Counted from the stretch's first letter, positions 42,736 to 52,019 are shown. The stretch: DNA of 64,000 bases from Desulfosarcina alkanivorans (GCF_009688945.1 NZ_AP021874.1:3534001-3598000); one strand, 5' to 3'. Translations and numbers: made by a program. The notes: a model not told the origin generated them from the sequence alone.

Positions 42736-43431
42736 ATGGGCTACCGTGAACTCAAAATCCGCATGGGCCACCTGCTGGCACGGGACGATCTGGAGGGGGC
42801 CCTGGAAGCCATCCGCCGGATCCCCGGCCGGCAGGCCGTCAATCCACTCTTCTCTTTTTTCTATTCAACAGAAGAGCGGATCCGCTGGCACGCGGTCACG
42901 GCCATGGGCGTGGTGGTGGCCGGGCTGGCCGAAACCGCCATGGAATCGGCCCGGGTGGTCATGCGCCGGCTCATGTGGAACCTGAACGACGAGTCCGGCG
43001 GCATCGGCTGGGGATCGCCCGAAGCCATGGGTGAAATCACCGCCGGCCACCCCCGCCTGGCGGACGAATTCGCCTGCATCCTGATGTCCTATATCAATCC
43101 GGCGGGCAATTTCCTCGAACACGAAATCCTCCAGCGGGGATCCCTGTGGGGCGTGGGGCGCCTGGCCCACGCCAGGCCGGCGCTGGCCCAACCGGCAGCC
43201 CCGTTCCTGCCCGCATTTTTCGACGCCCCCGACCCCTACCTGCGCGGAACGGCAATCTGGGCGGCCGGCCCCATCCTGGACGATGCCCTTGGGCGGCTGG
43301 TGGCAACCCGCTTGTCCGACACGGGGCCCCTCCGGCTCTACCGGCAGATGCGGATCACGGACGTCACCGTCGGTGAACTGGCCGGGGAGGCGCTCGCAGG
43401 CCCCGGCCGGCAGCATTCGCCCGAACCCTAG
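42736..43431 (+). CDS. DVU0298-family HEAT-repeat-like protein
   Basis: 231 aa. SFFYSTEERIRWHAVTAMG, RVVMRRLMWNLNDESGGIGW and PEAMGEITAGHPRLA are characteristic of the Desulfobacterota DVU0298 family, alpha-helical and of unknown function. It ends the fprA-ferredoxin-DsrE run. A perfect hairpin (43474-43495) follows. Confidence 0.85.
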   Translation: MGYRELKIRMGHLLARDDLEGALEAIRRIPGRQAVNPLFSFFYSTEERIRWHAVTAMGVVVAGLAETAMESARVVMRRLMWNLNDESGGIGWGSPEAMGEITAGHPRLADEFACILMSYINPAGNFLEHEILQRGSLWGVGRLAHARPALAQPAAPFLPAFFDAPDPYLRGTAIWAAGPILDDALGRLVATRLSDTGPLRLYRQMRITDVTVGELAGEALAGPGRQHSPEP

Positions 43432-43473
43432 CGGTCAGCCCCGCCCCCTGGCATTCCGGAATCCCGGTGCCGT

Positions 43474-43495
43474 GGGAATCGCGTTTGCGATTCCC
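43474..43495. terminator. Hairpin after DVU0298 gene
   Basis: GGGAATCGC pairs perfectly with GCGATTCCC around GTTT. There is no T-run. Confidence 0.5.
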
Positions 43496-43687
43496 GGCAG
43501 GCCGGCGTGGCCCCCTTACGGTAGAACAGACCGTGAAGGGCTGTTCGCCGGCGGGCTGAATTGAACTTGAGCGGGCACCGGTTGCGTGCTAAAAGCCGTA
43601 AACGACAGCGTTCGTAACCGTATCGACGGGTTCGGGACCGGTTGAACCGGGAAAAATCCACCCGTCCCATTTCAAGGAAAAGGCTGC

Positions 43688-45004
43688 ATGAACCTCCAAA
43701 ACCATGTCCGCAATGAATTCGGCAAAACCGACACGCCGGCCAACACCATCGCCAAAATCACCGCCGGATTCGATCGGCTGGGCTACGCTATCCGCTATAT
43801 CCCCTACCAGGTGGCCGACCATATTCACTGGTCCCAGATCCATATCGATGCCATAAAACTGCAGTGCCAGGGAAAAGGCCTGACGCCGGAGCTGGCCAGG
43901 GCCAGTGCCCACGCCGAACTGGCCGAGCGGTTCAGCGGCGGGCTGTTCTTCCAGGACTTCGAAGAACAGGTCCGCTTCAACATGCCTGCCCTTTACGGCA
44001 GCCAGGTCAACCGTTTTCTGAATTATGAATGGCTGGACGGGTATGTGAACAGCCACCAGGACAACCTGAAGGACGGCCACCTGCCCATCGAAAGCCTGCT
44101 GCGCAACCAGCCCCACCTGTTTCCGGAGGCCGTCGAGCGGATCAAAAACAGCCAGATGGCCCGGCACTGGGTGGACGGCTACTCTCTCGTGCAGGACAAG
44201 ACCGTCAAAGTCCCCATCAATTTCATTGCCTACATCAATGCCTCCAACGGCATGGCGGCCGGCAACACCCTGGAGGAGGCCCTCGTCCAGGCGGCCTGCG
44301 AAGTGTTCGAACGGCATACCCAGATTCAGGTCATCAAACCCGAGTTGAGCGTTCCCACCATCGACAGGGCCACCCTGGAAAACAGCCGCCTGAAGGCCAT
44401 GATTGATTTTTATGAAAGCGAAAACGTGGAAATCATCCTGAAAGATTTCTCCATGGAGGGGCGCTTTCCCAGCATCGGCGTGCTTTTCATCAATCACAAC
44501 CTGCGGCCCGGAAGGCTCGAGCACCAAATTCTGGTTCCCGGCGTCTCCTTCAACATGGACGAGGCCCTCAGCCGCTGCCTGACCGAAGTCATGCAGGGCC
44601 GCAACACCCTGAAGATCCCCAGCCCCGGGCTGGACAAACCGGTTTCGCCCCGCTCCCGCGTCGAGAACCTCTACCTGCTGTTCAAGTGCTGCATCTCCCA
44701 GAAAGACATTTCCTTCCTGGAAAAGGGCGGCACCACCGTTTACCGGGACAGCCGCAGCGAGGACCTCTTCTCGGAAATCGAAGCCATCCGGAAGATCTGC
44801 CAGGCGCTGGAAACCGACTTCATCGTCCTGAACCTCACCCATCCGGTGCTGGATTTCCCCGTGGTGCGGGTCGTCGTGCCGGGCATCTCGGACTTCCTGC
44901 CCTTCGTGTTCAAGGATATCCTGACGTCCGCCGACACCAGCCCGGATTCCACCTGGCACGGCGAGAACTACAAACAGGTCATGGAAACTTTTTTCCAGGG
45001 TTGA
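43688..45004 (+). CDS. Stand-alone YcaO-domain protein
   Basis: 438 aa; CAAGGAAAAGG precedes ATG 43688. YcaO-type ATP-binding elements: ELARASAHAELAERFSGG, EALVQAACEVFERHTQIQ and EALSRCLTEVMQGRN. YcaO enzymes activate amide backbones with ATP to make azolines, thioamides or amidines, or act in sulfur transfer. No precursor peptide or partner E1-like protein is adjacent, so the substrate is unknown. The last 26 bp overlap a convergent nitrilase remnant. Confidence 0.88.
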   Translation: MNLQNHVRNEFGKTDTPANTIAKITAGFDRLGYAIRYIPYQVADHIHWSQIHIDAIKLQCQGKGLTPELARASAHAELAERFSGGLFFQDFEEQVRFNMPALYGSQVNRFLNYEWLDGYVNSHQDNLKDGHLPIESLLRNQPHLFPEAVERIKNSQMARHWVDGYSLVQDKTVKVPINFIAYINASNGMAAGNTLEEALVQAACEVFERHTQIQVIKPELSVPTIDRATLENSRLKAMIDFYESENVEIILKDFSMEGRFPSIGVLFINHNLRPGRLEHQILVPGVSFNMDEALSRCLTEVMQGRNTLKIPSPGLDKPVSPRSRVENLYLLFKCCISQKDISFLEKGGTTVYRDSRSEDLFSEIEAIRKICQALETDFIVLNLTHPVLDFPVVRVVVPGISDFLPFVFKDILTSADTSPDSTWHGENYKQVMETFFQG

Positions 45005-45170
45005 ACGCCACCGGCGGCTGGGGTTCCCGATTGACGCGAAGCTGAAAGACATCCGGTCTTGCGTATTGGCCGACCACATCAAAGTCGATTTTTGCCCGGG
45101 TGATGTCCTCCAGGTCCAGATCCGCATATAAAACCCCTTCTTCATCCCAGAGGGGACCGGAAACAGGCAA
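44979..45170 (-). pseudogene. Nitrilase C-terminal remnant
   Basis: The frame reads PVSGPLWDEEGVLYADLDLE and FDVVGQYARPDVFQL, typical of the nitrilase C-terminus, but there is no catalytic Glu-Lys-Cys part. Similar residues continue upstream in another frame to about 45215, so the rest is frameshifted or deleted. It runs 26 bp into the convergent YcaO gene. Confidence 0.6.
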
Positions 45171-45270
45171 ATCTGGCCGGGATCGCCCGCTGAAAACCAG
45201 ACGGGGCAGGATCGCAGGCGAAAAATAAATTCACATGTTTGATGGCAGACGGGGTGCTTTGAAATCGGCT

Positions 45271-45924
45271 CTAATAGGTCCAGCCCATGACCCCTATGCC
45301 GAAAATATTGGCGACAATGGCGATGCCATACAGGGACGCAACGGTAATGACTTTGGCCCGGTACGTCCGCATGCCGATCACCAGCAGGGCGGCCACGTAA
45401 AAGTGGAGATAACCGAACAGGAAGATCAGCCAGACCCCTTTGAACGTGCGATGCCAGAAGGGGTATTCCCATACCAGATGACCGCCCATGTTGAGCAGCA
45501 CCTCCACGAAAACGCAAAACCCCGAATACCCGATGGCCCAGAACCACCAGTTGGGAATGCCCAGGATTTTCTCGTTGCGGTCTTCTGAAATGGTGTTGGC
45601 GTAAATGATGCCCGAGATGGCGAACATGAACATGATTTCGATGTTCCAGCCCACCATGGTGCGCAGGGCCGTCTCACCTGGCGCGGTCCAGAAGGCCGAC
45701 CGCCCGGTGAACACCAGCACCCAGCCGTTCCAGGTCTCGTTGATGAAATCCATGCCGAAAACGGTCAGGCCGGCGAACACGACGTTCCAGTTGCCGGTCG
45801 CCCGGGCTTTCTTCATTTCCAGGGTGTAGATGTAAAAGATGCAGGCCAGCAACGGAATTACATACCATTTGAGGGTGGTCAGATCGCGCAGGCCTTCCAG
45901 TGCCTGCCGGGATGCCGGTGTCAT
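45271..45924 (-). CDS. Multi-pass membrane protein, unknown
   Basis: 217 aa, about six membrane segments (KWYVIPLLACIFYIYTL, TMVGWNIEIMFMFAISGII, WFWAIGYSGFCVFVEVLL, GVWLIFLFGYLHFYVAALL, VASLYGIAIVANIFGIG). Starts at ATG 45924 behind GGAGGCTGCT. No family recognised. It may carry electrons or solutes; the Trp-rich loops (NETWNGW, PNWWFW) stand out. Confidence 0.75.
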   Translation of the reverse strand: MTPASRQALEGLRDLTTLKWYVIPLLACIFYIYTLEMKKARATGNWNVVFAGLTVFGMDFINETWNGWVLVFTGRSAFWTAPGETALRTMVGWNIEIMFMFAISGIIYANTISEDRNEKILGIPNWWFWAIGYSGFCVFVEVLLNMGGHLVWEYPFWHRTFKGVWLIFLFGYLHFYVAALLVIGMRTYRAKVITVASLYGIAIVANIFGIGVMGWTY

Positions 45925-46272
45925 AGCAGCCTCCATGATAGCAGTTCGTTGTAGAATCAGGCAGTGAGAATTCGGATCAGGAAGAAATGAATAAATCGGT
46001 TTTGCGTGGGTTTGTCAATTACCAATCGGGATCACCCCACTTGTCCGGTAACCGTTCAGGAAAATGAAAAAAACCGCCAACCACATTCCCAATCTGTTGA
46101 TTAGTCGGCGTATTCTGTATTCTGCAGAATCCCAAGCGCCTCAATCGTTTTTTCCGCCACCATTTTATTTTTGTTAAAAAAGCGTTTCAAGCGCTCGACA
46201 AGCTGTTTCTGTTTTGCCTTGTCATGTGAATAATAGTCATGCGCTATCAACTTTCTTTTTATAACTTGCCCA
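45925..46272. other. 348-bp intergenic region
   Basis: Contains a 34-bp copy of the right end of the 51.8/52.9-kb repeat family at about 46050-46085 and a weak short leftward frame (46101-about 46250, TTG start, Lys-rich HDYYSHDKAKQKQLVERLKR) that follows gatB. No other feature seen. Confidence 0.4.
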
Positions 46273-47703
46273 CTATCCGTCGAGTCTTTCCAGCAGTATC
46301 TGCTGGACCATTTTCGGATTGGCATTTCCACCGGATGCCCGCATGGCCTGACCAACCAGGAAACCGATCGATTTCTTATTGCCGTTGTTATAATTCTCAA
46401 CCGCCGAGGCGTGCTCAGCCATCACCTGGGTTACGATGGTTTCCAGCATACTTGTGTCTGAAACCTGGCGGAATCCGAGGCGATCCACGATCGCTTCGGG
46501 GGATTCTGCACTGCTGAACAGTTCACCCAGAACGATTTTGGCTGATTTGGCATTGATTTCGTCCTTCTCTACCATTTGGACCAGGGCGGCAAAGCGATCG
46601 GGGCGCACCGGCGAGTCAGCGATGGTGAGGCTCCGGTCCTTGAGCGCCGGCAGCATTTGGGTGGCCAGCCATCCGGCCGCGGTCCGCGGCTGAACATCCT
46701 GGCCCGCAACGGCTTCGAAAAAATCTGAAAGATACCGGTCCGAACTCATCAACACGGACTCGTCCCGATTGAGCCGGTACTGCTCCGCGAACCGTCCGGC
46801 CTTCTGATTGGGCATCTCCGGCAGGCGGACCTTCATCTGTGCCAGCCAGTCCTCGGTGAGCAGGATCGGCGGCACCGAAGGATCCGGCACGCAGGGGCCT
46901 GCGAATTTGGCCCGCATCGCCATGGTGGCATGCTTTTCCGGATCCCACAGCCGGGTATGGAGAAGAATCGGCTCACCGACGTTGAGACATTCCGTCTGGC
47001 GTTTGATTTCATAGGCAATGGCATCTCCCACGTGGCGGATGGAGTTCATGTTTTTGACTTCCACCTTCGTATTGAACGCATCGCTGCCCTGGGGGCGCAG
47101 GGAAATATTGGCATCACAGCGCATGGTGCCCTGCTCCATACTGCATTCGGCACACCCGGTATAGCGGATCTGGCTTCTCAACACCCGCAGAAATTCCATG
47201 GCATCACAAGGGGTGCGCATATCCGGTTCGGTGACGATTTCGATCAGCGGGGTGCCGGCGCGGTTGAAGTCGACCAGGCTGATGGGCAGCCGGCCCTCGG
47301 TTTCATGAACCAGTTTGGCCACGTCCTCTTCCATGTGGACATGATGAATACGCAATTTTTTCGGCTGACCGTTTTCATCCTCGATGTCCAGCCATCCGTT
47401 TCTGGACAACGGTTTATGATGCTGGGAGAGCTGAAACCCCTTGGGAAGATCCGGATAATAGTAGACCTTCTGGTCAAAGGCGCTTTCGGTCTGGATGTCG
47501 CAGTTCAGTGCCATACAGGCCAGGGTGGCCTTTTCAAGTGCTTCGAGACTCAGCCGGGGCAGTGCGCCCGGGAGGTAGAGGCATATGGGGCAGATGTTGG
47601 TATTGGGGTCATCCCCGGGTGTGTTCGGGCAGCTGCAGAACAGCTTGGTGGCGGTGTTGAGCTGCACATGGATTTCAAGGCCGATTACCGCTTCGTATAT
47701 CAT
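46273..47703 (-). CDS. gatB: Asp-tRNA(Asn)/Glu-tRNA(Gln) amidotransferase subunit B
   Basis: 476 aa. GatB core: GLEIHVQLNTATKLFCSC, YYPDLPKGFQLSQ, HMEEDVAKLVHETEG, MEQGTMRCDANISLRP and a C-terminal YqeY-type tail. It phosphorylates Asp-tRNA(Asn) or Glu-tRNA(Gln) and amidates it with ammonia. The segment usually reading MRSKEEADYRYFP is shortened to MRAKFAGPCVPDPS. It overlaps gatA by 4 bp (ATGA). Last of the gatA-gatB run. Confidence 0.92.
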   Translation of the reverse strand: MIYEAVIGLEIHVQLNTATKLFCSCPNTPGDDPNTNICPICLYLPGALPRLSLEALEKATLACMALNCDIQTESAFDQKVYYYPDLPKGFQLSQHHKPLSRNGWLDIEDENGQPKKLRIHHVHMEEDVAKLVHETEGRLPISLVDFNRAGTPLIEIVTEPDMRTPCDAMEFLRVLRSQIRYTGCAECSMEQGTMRCDANISLRPQGSDAFNTKVEVKNMNSIRHVGDAIAYEIKRQTECLNVGEPILLHTRLWDPEKHATMAMRAKFAGPCVPDPSVPPILLTEDWLAQMKVRLPEMPNQKAGRFAEQYRLNRDESVLMSSDRYLSDFFEAVAGQDVQPRTAAGWLATQMLPALKDRSLTIADSPVRPDRFAALVQMVEKDEINAKSAKIVLGELFSSAESPEAIVDRLGFRQVSDTSMLETIVTQVMAEHASAVENYNNGNKKSIGFLVGQAMRASGGNANPKMVQQILLERLDG

Positions 47704-48923
47704 GACGGGGCGCCTCCTGTTAGAATATCATATAGCCGCTGACCGACGGTGAGAAGTTGGGCATCGCCGAGGCGTTTTCCGATCAGCTGCACACCGCAAG
47801 GGGCGCCGGTTGATTCCGGCAGTGCAAGGGCGGGCTGGCCGGTCAGGTTTGCCAAGAGGGTCGGTGCAAACGCGTCATAGATGTCACCGGCGGCTTCCGC
47901 TTTTGAGGCCCGGGCCGCACCATTTTTCAGCGGCAGCAGAAGCGCATCCACCCCGTCGAGGGCGGTTTCGGACTCCCGGATCAGGCGGGTCCGTATCCGG
48001 CAGGCACCCACGAACGCATCGTAGTTCTCGTATTGAAAATAGCCGCCCTGGAAAAGGTATTCCTTGATCAGCCGGCCGAAAGCCTCCCCCCGGGAGTGGA
48101 TGTACATGTCATTCCAGTTTCGACCGGAATCCGACCGGTGGCCGTATCGGACGCTGTCGTATTTGCCGGTGCTGGACGAGGCCTCCACAGATCCGATGAC
48201 CTGGTGGACGGTGCGCACCAGCGGGTAATCGGTCAGTTCAATTTCCCGGATCTCGAGGCCGGCCCGGACCAGCCGGGAAACGGTCGCGTCAAAGGCGTCG
48301 GCATCCGGGGCAGCCAGCTGCTCCCGGGCCGGTTTCAGCACGCCGAGGGTCCGGACGGCATTCGGTGTTTTCAACGCCGGCGGCAATTCGGAGGCCACGC
48401 GGGCGGTTCCCGTTTCATCCATGGCCGGGTCCCTGGAATCGGCACCGGTCATCGCCAGAAGGGCCCCGGCGATTTCAGGAAGGGTTCGGGCCGCCATCCC
48501 GTAGCACTCCATGGAGGGCACCAGGCCGATAAGCCCGAAACGGGAGAGGATGCCATAGCTGGGCTTAAAGGCAAAGGCTTCGCCGGCGGCCCCCGCCATG
48601 CGGGCCTCACCGAGGGTGTCGGTGACCAGCGCGATATCGGTAAGGCCGTTTCTGATGATTTCAGATGTGGTGTCGGCCTTCAGGCCGAAACCGAGTTCGC
48701 TCATCCGGCTGCTGCCCTTGATCGTAGCACCGGCGCTGCGGAGGTGTTGAATCGCCGTGGCGTCTTCCAGGGCCACATAGTTGTCCAGCGCCATGGAGCC
48801 GGCTTCCGTCGGCCAGTTTCGAACGGACATGTTCGGTTGAATGACCACGGTTTTTCCCCCAAGCGGACCTGGGGCCGTTTCCGGGGGCGTTGCATCGATA
48901 TAAGTAAACAGTTTCGATTCCAT
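47700..48923 (-). CDS. gatA: GatA homologue lacking the amidase catalytic triad
   Basis: 407 aa; AGGAGAA precedes ATG 48923. The GatA scaffold is clear (DATAIQHLRSAGATIKGSSRMSELG, KPSYGILSRFGLIGLVPSMEC, the VEASSSTGKYDSVRYGHRS segment). But the Lys of KDN is replaced (VIQPNMS), the SSGGS stretch is deleted (about 30-40 residues), and the second Ser (normally DTGGSIR) is DTLGEAR. All three catalytic residues are missing, so glutamine hydrolysis is not possible by the known mechanism. The frame is intact with normal codon use, so it is kept. It lies between an AspRS-GatC fusion and gatB. Confidence 0.85.
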   Translation of the reverse strand: MESKLFTYIDATPPETAPGPLGGKTVVIQPNMSVRNWPTEAGSMALDNYVALEDATAIQHLRSAGATIKGSSRMSELGFGLKADTTSEIIRNGLTDIALVTDTLGEARMAGAAGEAFAFKPSYGILSRFGLIGLVPSMECYGMAARTLPEIAGALLAMTGADSRDPAMDETGTARVASELPPALKTPNAVRTLGVLKPAREQLAAPDADAFDATVSRLVRAGLEIREIELTDYPLVRTVHQVIGSVEASSSTGKYDSVRYGHRSDSGRNWNDMYIHSRGEAFGRLIKEYLFQGGYFQYENYDAFVGACRIRTRLIRESETALDGVDALLLPLKNGAARASKAEAAGDIYDAFAPTLLANLTGQPALALPESTGAPCGVQLIGKRLGDAQLLTVGQRLYDILTGGAPS

Positions 48924-48935
48924 TGAACGGTTCTC

Positions 48936-51053
48936 CTATTCGAGGATGCTGGCAACCTTGAAAAAATCACCTTTGACGGCCGGCGCGTTCTTGAACAGCT
49001 CGCCGGTTTCAACAAAAGGGCTGCGCTGCGCCGGCTCGATGTCCCGGTACCGGCTGACCGCGGGCAAGGCGGAGAAAGACGGGGATTCTTCCGGGGCCCG
49101 GCCAACAACCGCATCGGCCATACGCTTGGCGTCTTCTACAGCTGCGGCCACTGCCGGCCGCTCGCCGTCGTCGAGGCCGATGCGCGACAACCACGACAGT
49201 TTGTCGATGGGGTCCTGCTGATGGTCGGTGCCGGGGAGTTCTTCCCGGCCGCCCAGGTCCAGAAGATTCAACTCCTGGAGCTGCCCGCGCGAAACCCCGG
49301 AGGGAGCGCTCGTCAATGGACAATACGCACTGCGGTTTTTGGGAAACGCCGTGACCTCCCGAATCGAAGCGGTGTTTAAAATCATGGCCACGACCCGGTC
49401 CATGCCCAGGGCCAGTCCCCCATGGGGTGGCGGCCCGTAATCCAGCGCATTGAGGAAAAAGCCGAATTTGTCCCGGGCGGATGCTTCGGACAAGCCGAGT
49501 GCCGTAAAGATTTTTTGCTGCATGCGTCGATCATGGATACGAATGCTGCCGCCGCCGAGTTCTTCGCCATTGACAACGATGTCATAGGACCGGGAGCGCA
49601 GTGTCAGCAGATCTTCGATGCGGGCGGGGTCAAAATCATCGCGATCCGGGGCGGTAAACGGATGGTGACTGGAAGAGATTCCCTCTTCCGTGGCCTCGAA
49701 CAGCGGAAATTCGGTGATCCAGACCGGCTTGAACGTGTCACGCGGAATTCGCCCAAGGCGGTTGGCCACATGAAGCCGCAGCTGGCCCAGGGCGGCATTG
49801 ACGGTATCCAGAGACGGATCGGCGATCATCAGAAGAACATCGCCGTCGACCGCATCGAAGCGCTCGATCACCCGGCGCTGCTCCGTTAAGGAGAAAAACT
49901 GAACGATATTGGAATCCAGCCTGCCGCCGGTCACCCGCATCCAGGTCATTCCCTTGGCGCCGAACCCGGGAACGATCTCTTTGGCGTATTCGTTCTGAAG
50001 AATATTCTTGCTCAGCGGCTCCGAGGCCTGTTTGACATTGATGCCCCGGATTCGGCCGCCTCGCTGGAGAACCTGCCTGAAGATAGAGTATTCGGTATCC
50101 TTGAAAATATCGGTGGCTTCGACAAAGAACATCTCAAAACGAAGGTCCGGGCGGTCCGAGCCGGTCAGGTCCATGGCCTCCTGCCAGGTCATTTTCGGAA
50201 ACGGCCGGGGCAGCCGGATATGGCCGATTTCAAACATGCCGGCCAGCAGTTCCTCGATCAGCTCGTAGATGAAGTCTTCATCGATAAAGGAGGCTTCCAG
50301 GTCCAGCTGGGTGAATTCCGGCTGGCGGTTCGGGCGCAGATCCTCATCGCGGAAACAGCGCGTGATCTGATAATACCGCTCAAAGCCGCTGATCATCAAA
50401 AGCTGTTTGAAAAGCTGGGGCGACTGGGGCAGCGCATAAAACTGATGGGGATGGACCCGGCTGGGAACCAGGTAGTCCCGTGCGCCCTCCGGTGTACTCT
50501 TGGTCAGCATCGGGGTTTCCACATCAATGAAGCCGCGCTGGTTGAGAAAATCACGAACCCGGGCGTTGATGCGGTGTCGTTTGATGAGAAAATTCTGCAT
50601 GGACGGTCGCCGCAGATCCAGGTACCGGTGCTGCAGTCGCAGATCCTCGGAAACGGCCTCCCACGAAAAACCGGCAGCCGAGGCCACCATGGCCTTTTCG
50701 GAAATCGAAAAGGGAAGCGTTTCGGATCGGCTCAAAATGGCAAGGGTTTCAATGACAACCTCAATGGAACCGGTGCTGATATGGAGGTTTTCGGTGCCCT
50801 CCGCCCGCCGGACGACCCGGCCGGTGGCGGTGATGCAGAATTCGTTTTTCAGTTCAGCGGCATCCCGGCAGACGGCTTCGGGTGAGAACTGAGGACTGAA
50901 AACCAGCTGCACGATTCCGCTGCGGTCCCGCAGGTGAACGAACGTCACCTCCCCGTGGTCGCGAAGCGCATCAACCCAGCCGGCTATTTGGACGTTCTGG
51001 TCAACCTGGTCAACCCCCAGCTCTCCACAGTATGACCGATTGTGGTAATTCAC
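48936..51053 (-). CDS. aspS: Aspartyl-tRNA synthetase fused to GatC
   Basis: 705 aa; GTG start at 51053 with AAAGGAG 9 nt upstream. OB-fold, then class II core: LQHRYLDLRRPSMQNFL, QSPQLFKQLLMISGFERYYQI, FRDEDLRPNRQPEFTQLD, GLALGMDRVVAMIL. After about residue 610 a GatC-like tail follows (IDKLSWLSRIGLDDGERPAV ... FKNAPAVKGDFFKVASILE). This physically links tRNA charging and amidation, so the AspRS is probably non-discriminating. It heads aspS-gatA-gatB. Confidence 0.92.
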   Translation of the reverse strand: MNYHNRSYCGELGVDQVDQNVQIAGWVDALRDHGEVTFVHLRDRSGIVQLVFSPQFSPEAVCRDAAELKNEFCITATGRVVRRAEGTENLHISTGSIEVVIETLAILSRSETLPFSISEKAMVASAAGFSWEAVSEDLRLQHRYLDLRRPSMQNFLIKRHRINARVRDFLNQRGFIDVETPMLTKSTPEGARDYLVPSRVHPHQFYALPQSPQLFKQLLMISGFERYYQITRCFRDEDLRPNRQPEFTQLDLEASFIDEDFIYELIEELLAGMFEIGHIRLPRPFPKMTWQEAMDLTGSDRPDLRFEMFFVEATDIFKDTEYSIFRQVLQRGGRIRGINVKQASEPLSKNILQNEYAKEIVPGFGAKGMTWMRVTGGRLDSNIVQFFSLTEQRRVIERFDAVDGDVLLMIADPSLDTVNAALGQLRLHVANRLGRIPRDTFKPVWITEFPLFEATEEGISSSHHPFTAPDRDDFDPARIEDLLTLRSRSYDIVVNGEELGGGSIRIHDRRMQQKIFTALGLSEASARDKFGFFLNALDYGPPPHGGLALGMDRVVAMILNTASIREVTAFPKNRSAYCPLTSAPSGVSRGQLQELNLLDLGGREELPGTDHQQDPIDKLSWLSRIGLDDGERPAVAAAVEDAKRMADAVVGRAPEESPSFSALPAVSRYRDIEPAQRSPFVETGELFKNAPAVKGDFFKVASILE

Positions 51054-51080
51054 GGATGGTGACTCCTTTCCTGACGGTTT

Positions 51081-51656
51081 TTACCGTTTTAATGTATATT
51101 TGATCACCTGGTTATCGTTACTGATCAACCCCGCCGTGACAAGTTCTTCAAAAACACTTTTGGCATCGATGCTTTTGCGGCCACTTCCGCATTGTGAATC
51201 GATCCAGTTAACCAGCTTCTGTTCTTTCCTTGGCCGCGTTCGACCATCGATATGTGACAATCTTTCCACTGTCAGTTCTGCACATGAACTGAGTTTTTCA
51301 GATGGTGGTTTCGCTTCTGTTTTTGGTGTGATCTTCTTACACATTCTCGCCGTTTTTTTGATATGGTTCACCAACCCATTAAAACCATTATCTCTTGTAA
51401 TAACGTGGAATTGTGTTTCTTTGGGAGCGGTCTGGGAAAATTTGCCGAGATAATAGGCGATATGAAAATCAAGATTGTTGGCGCCATTTGTTTTCAACTT
51501 TATTATCTGGATCGTTATGAATTCACTGATGGCAGCATTGCCAAGCTTGATATTTGGGTTCTTGGGTCCACAGAATATGAATAATTTCTGATAGGTCGAA
51601 AAATCGATATCTTTCAGGCTGCCGATATTTTCATAATCCACAAAACCCCAGATCAT
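51081..51656 (-). CDS. PIN-like nuclease-fold protein
   Basis: 191 aa from ATG 51656 (AAGGAA upstream). IWGFVDYENIGSLKDIDF, IFCGPKNPNIKLG and FHVITRDNGFNGLVNHIKK fit a PIN/NYN-type fold with acidic residues D and D/N. The C-terminal half is basic, with a winged-helix-like end (SVFEELVTAGLISND). A nuclease or RNA-binding role is likely. It ends 27 bp before aspS and may share its transcript. Less GC-rich than aspS, so probably acquired. Confidence 0.75.
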   Translation of the reverse strand: MIWGFVDYENIGSLKDIDFSTYQKLFIFCGPKNPNIKLGNAAISEFITIQIIKLKTNGANNLDFHIAYYLGKFSQTAPKETQFHVITRDNGFNGLVNHIKKTARMCKKITPKTEAKPPSEKLSSCAELTVERLSHIDGRTRPRKEQKLVNWIDSQCGSGRKSIDAKSVFEELVTAGLISNDNQVIKYTLKR

Positions 51657-52019
51657 TTTCAATCCATTCCTTTTTTTTCCGTACGTTATTGCGGGCGTTT
51701 TTTCCCGTATTTAACTTAGTTTCGTTCTGTTAGCCGGGTCCGTCCAATTTTAGTCTCCAAGCAAGAGTCAAGAGCAAACTTGACCCTTGTGATAAAATCG
51801 ATAGCGCCAGCGGCAAATCCTTTCACCCCTTCGTCACGGGCCGAGCATCGCAGCCATCGGCGGATCCTGGGTCGGTGGCTGTCTGAGCGCAGCGAGTTCC
51901 ACAGACCCCGCCGATGGCGAGAAGCGCAAGGAGCAACCCGTGACGCGGGCGGAGTCTTTTGTTTCGTTTCCCTCGCCGTTCAAGACAATGAAAAAATCTC
52001 CAAAAAGAGTAACAAAGCG
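51657..52019. other. 363-bp intergenic region holding repeat copy A
   Basis: Apart from the structured repeat listed below, no gene is seen. The stretch 51700-51800 is AT-richer. Confidence 0.5.
51795..51996. repeat. Structured dispersed repeat, copy A
   Basis: A 202-bp direct repeat of 52920-53122, about 90% alike. Its 114-nt core (51832-51945) is closed by CGTCACGGG/CCCGTGACG and holds a CCATCGGCGG/CCGCCGATGG stem, then GGGTCGGTGG/CCACAGACCC with one mismatch. Confidence 0.8.

Noticed and set aside
43589..45547. 652-codon minus-strand frame
   Set aside because: Antisense to the YcaO gene and out of frame with the membrane protein; it only reflects GC-rich codon bias.
46101..46272. Short leftward ORF after gatB
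   Set aside because: The Lys-rich translation looks protein-like, but it has only a TTG start and a weak ribosome site; listed only as part of the intergenic entry.
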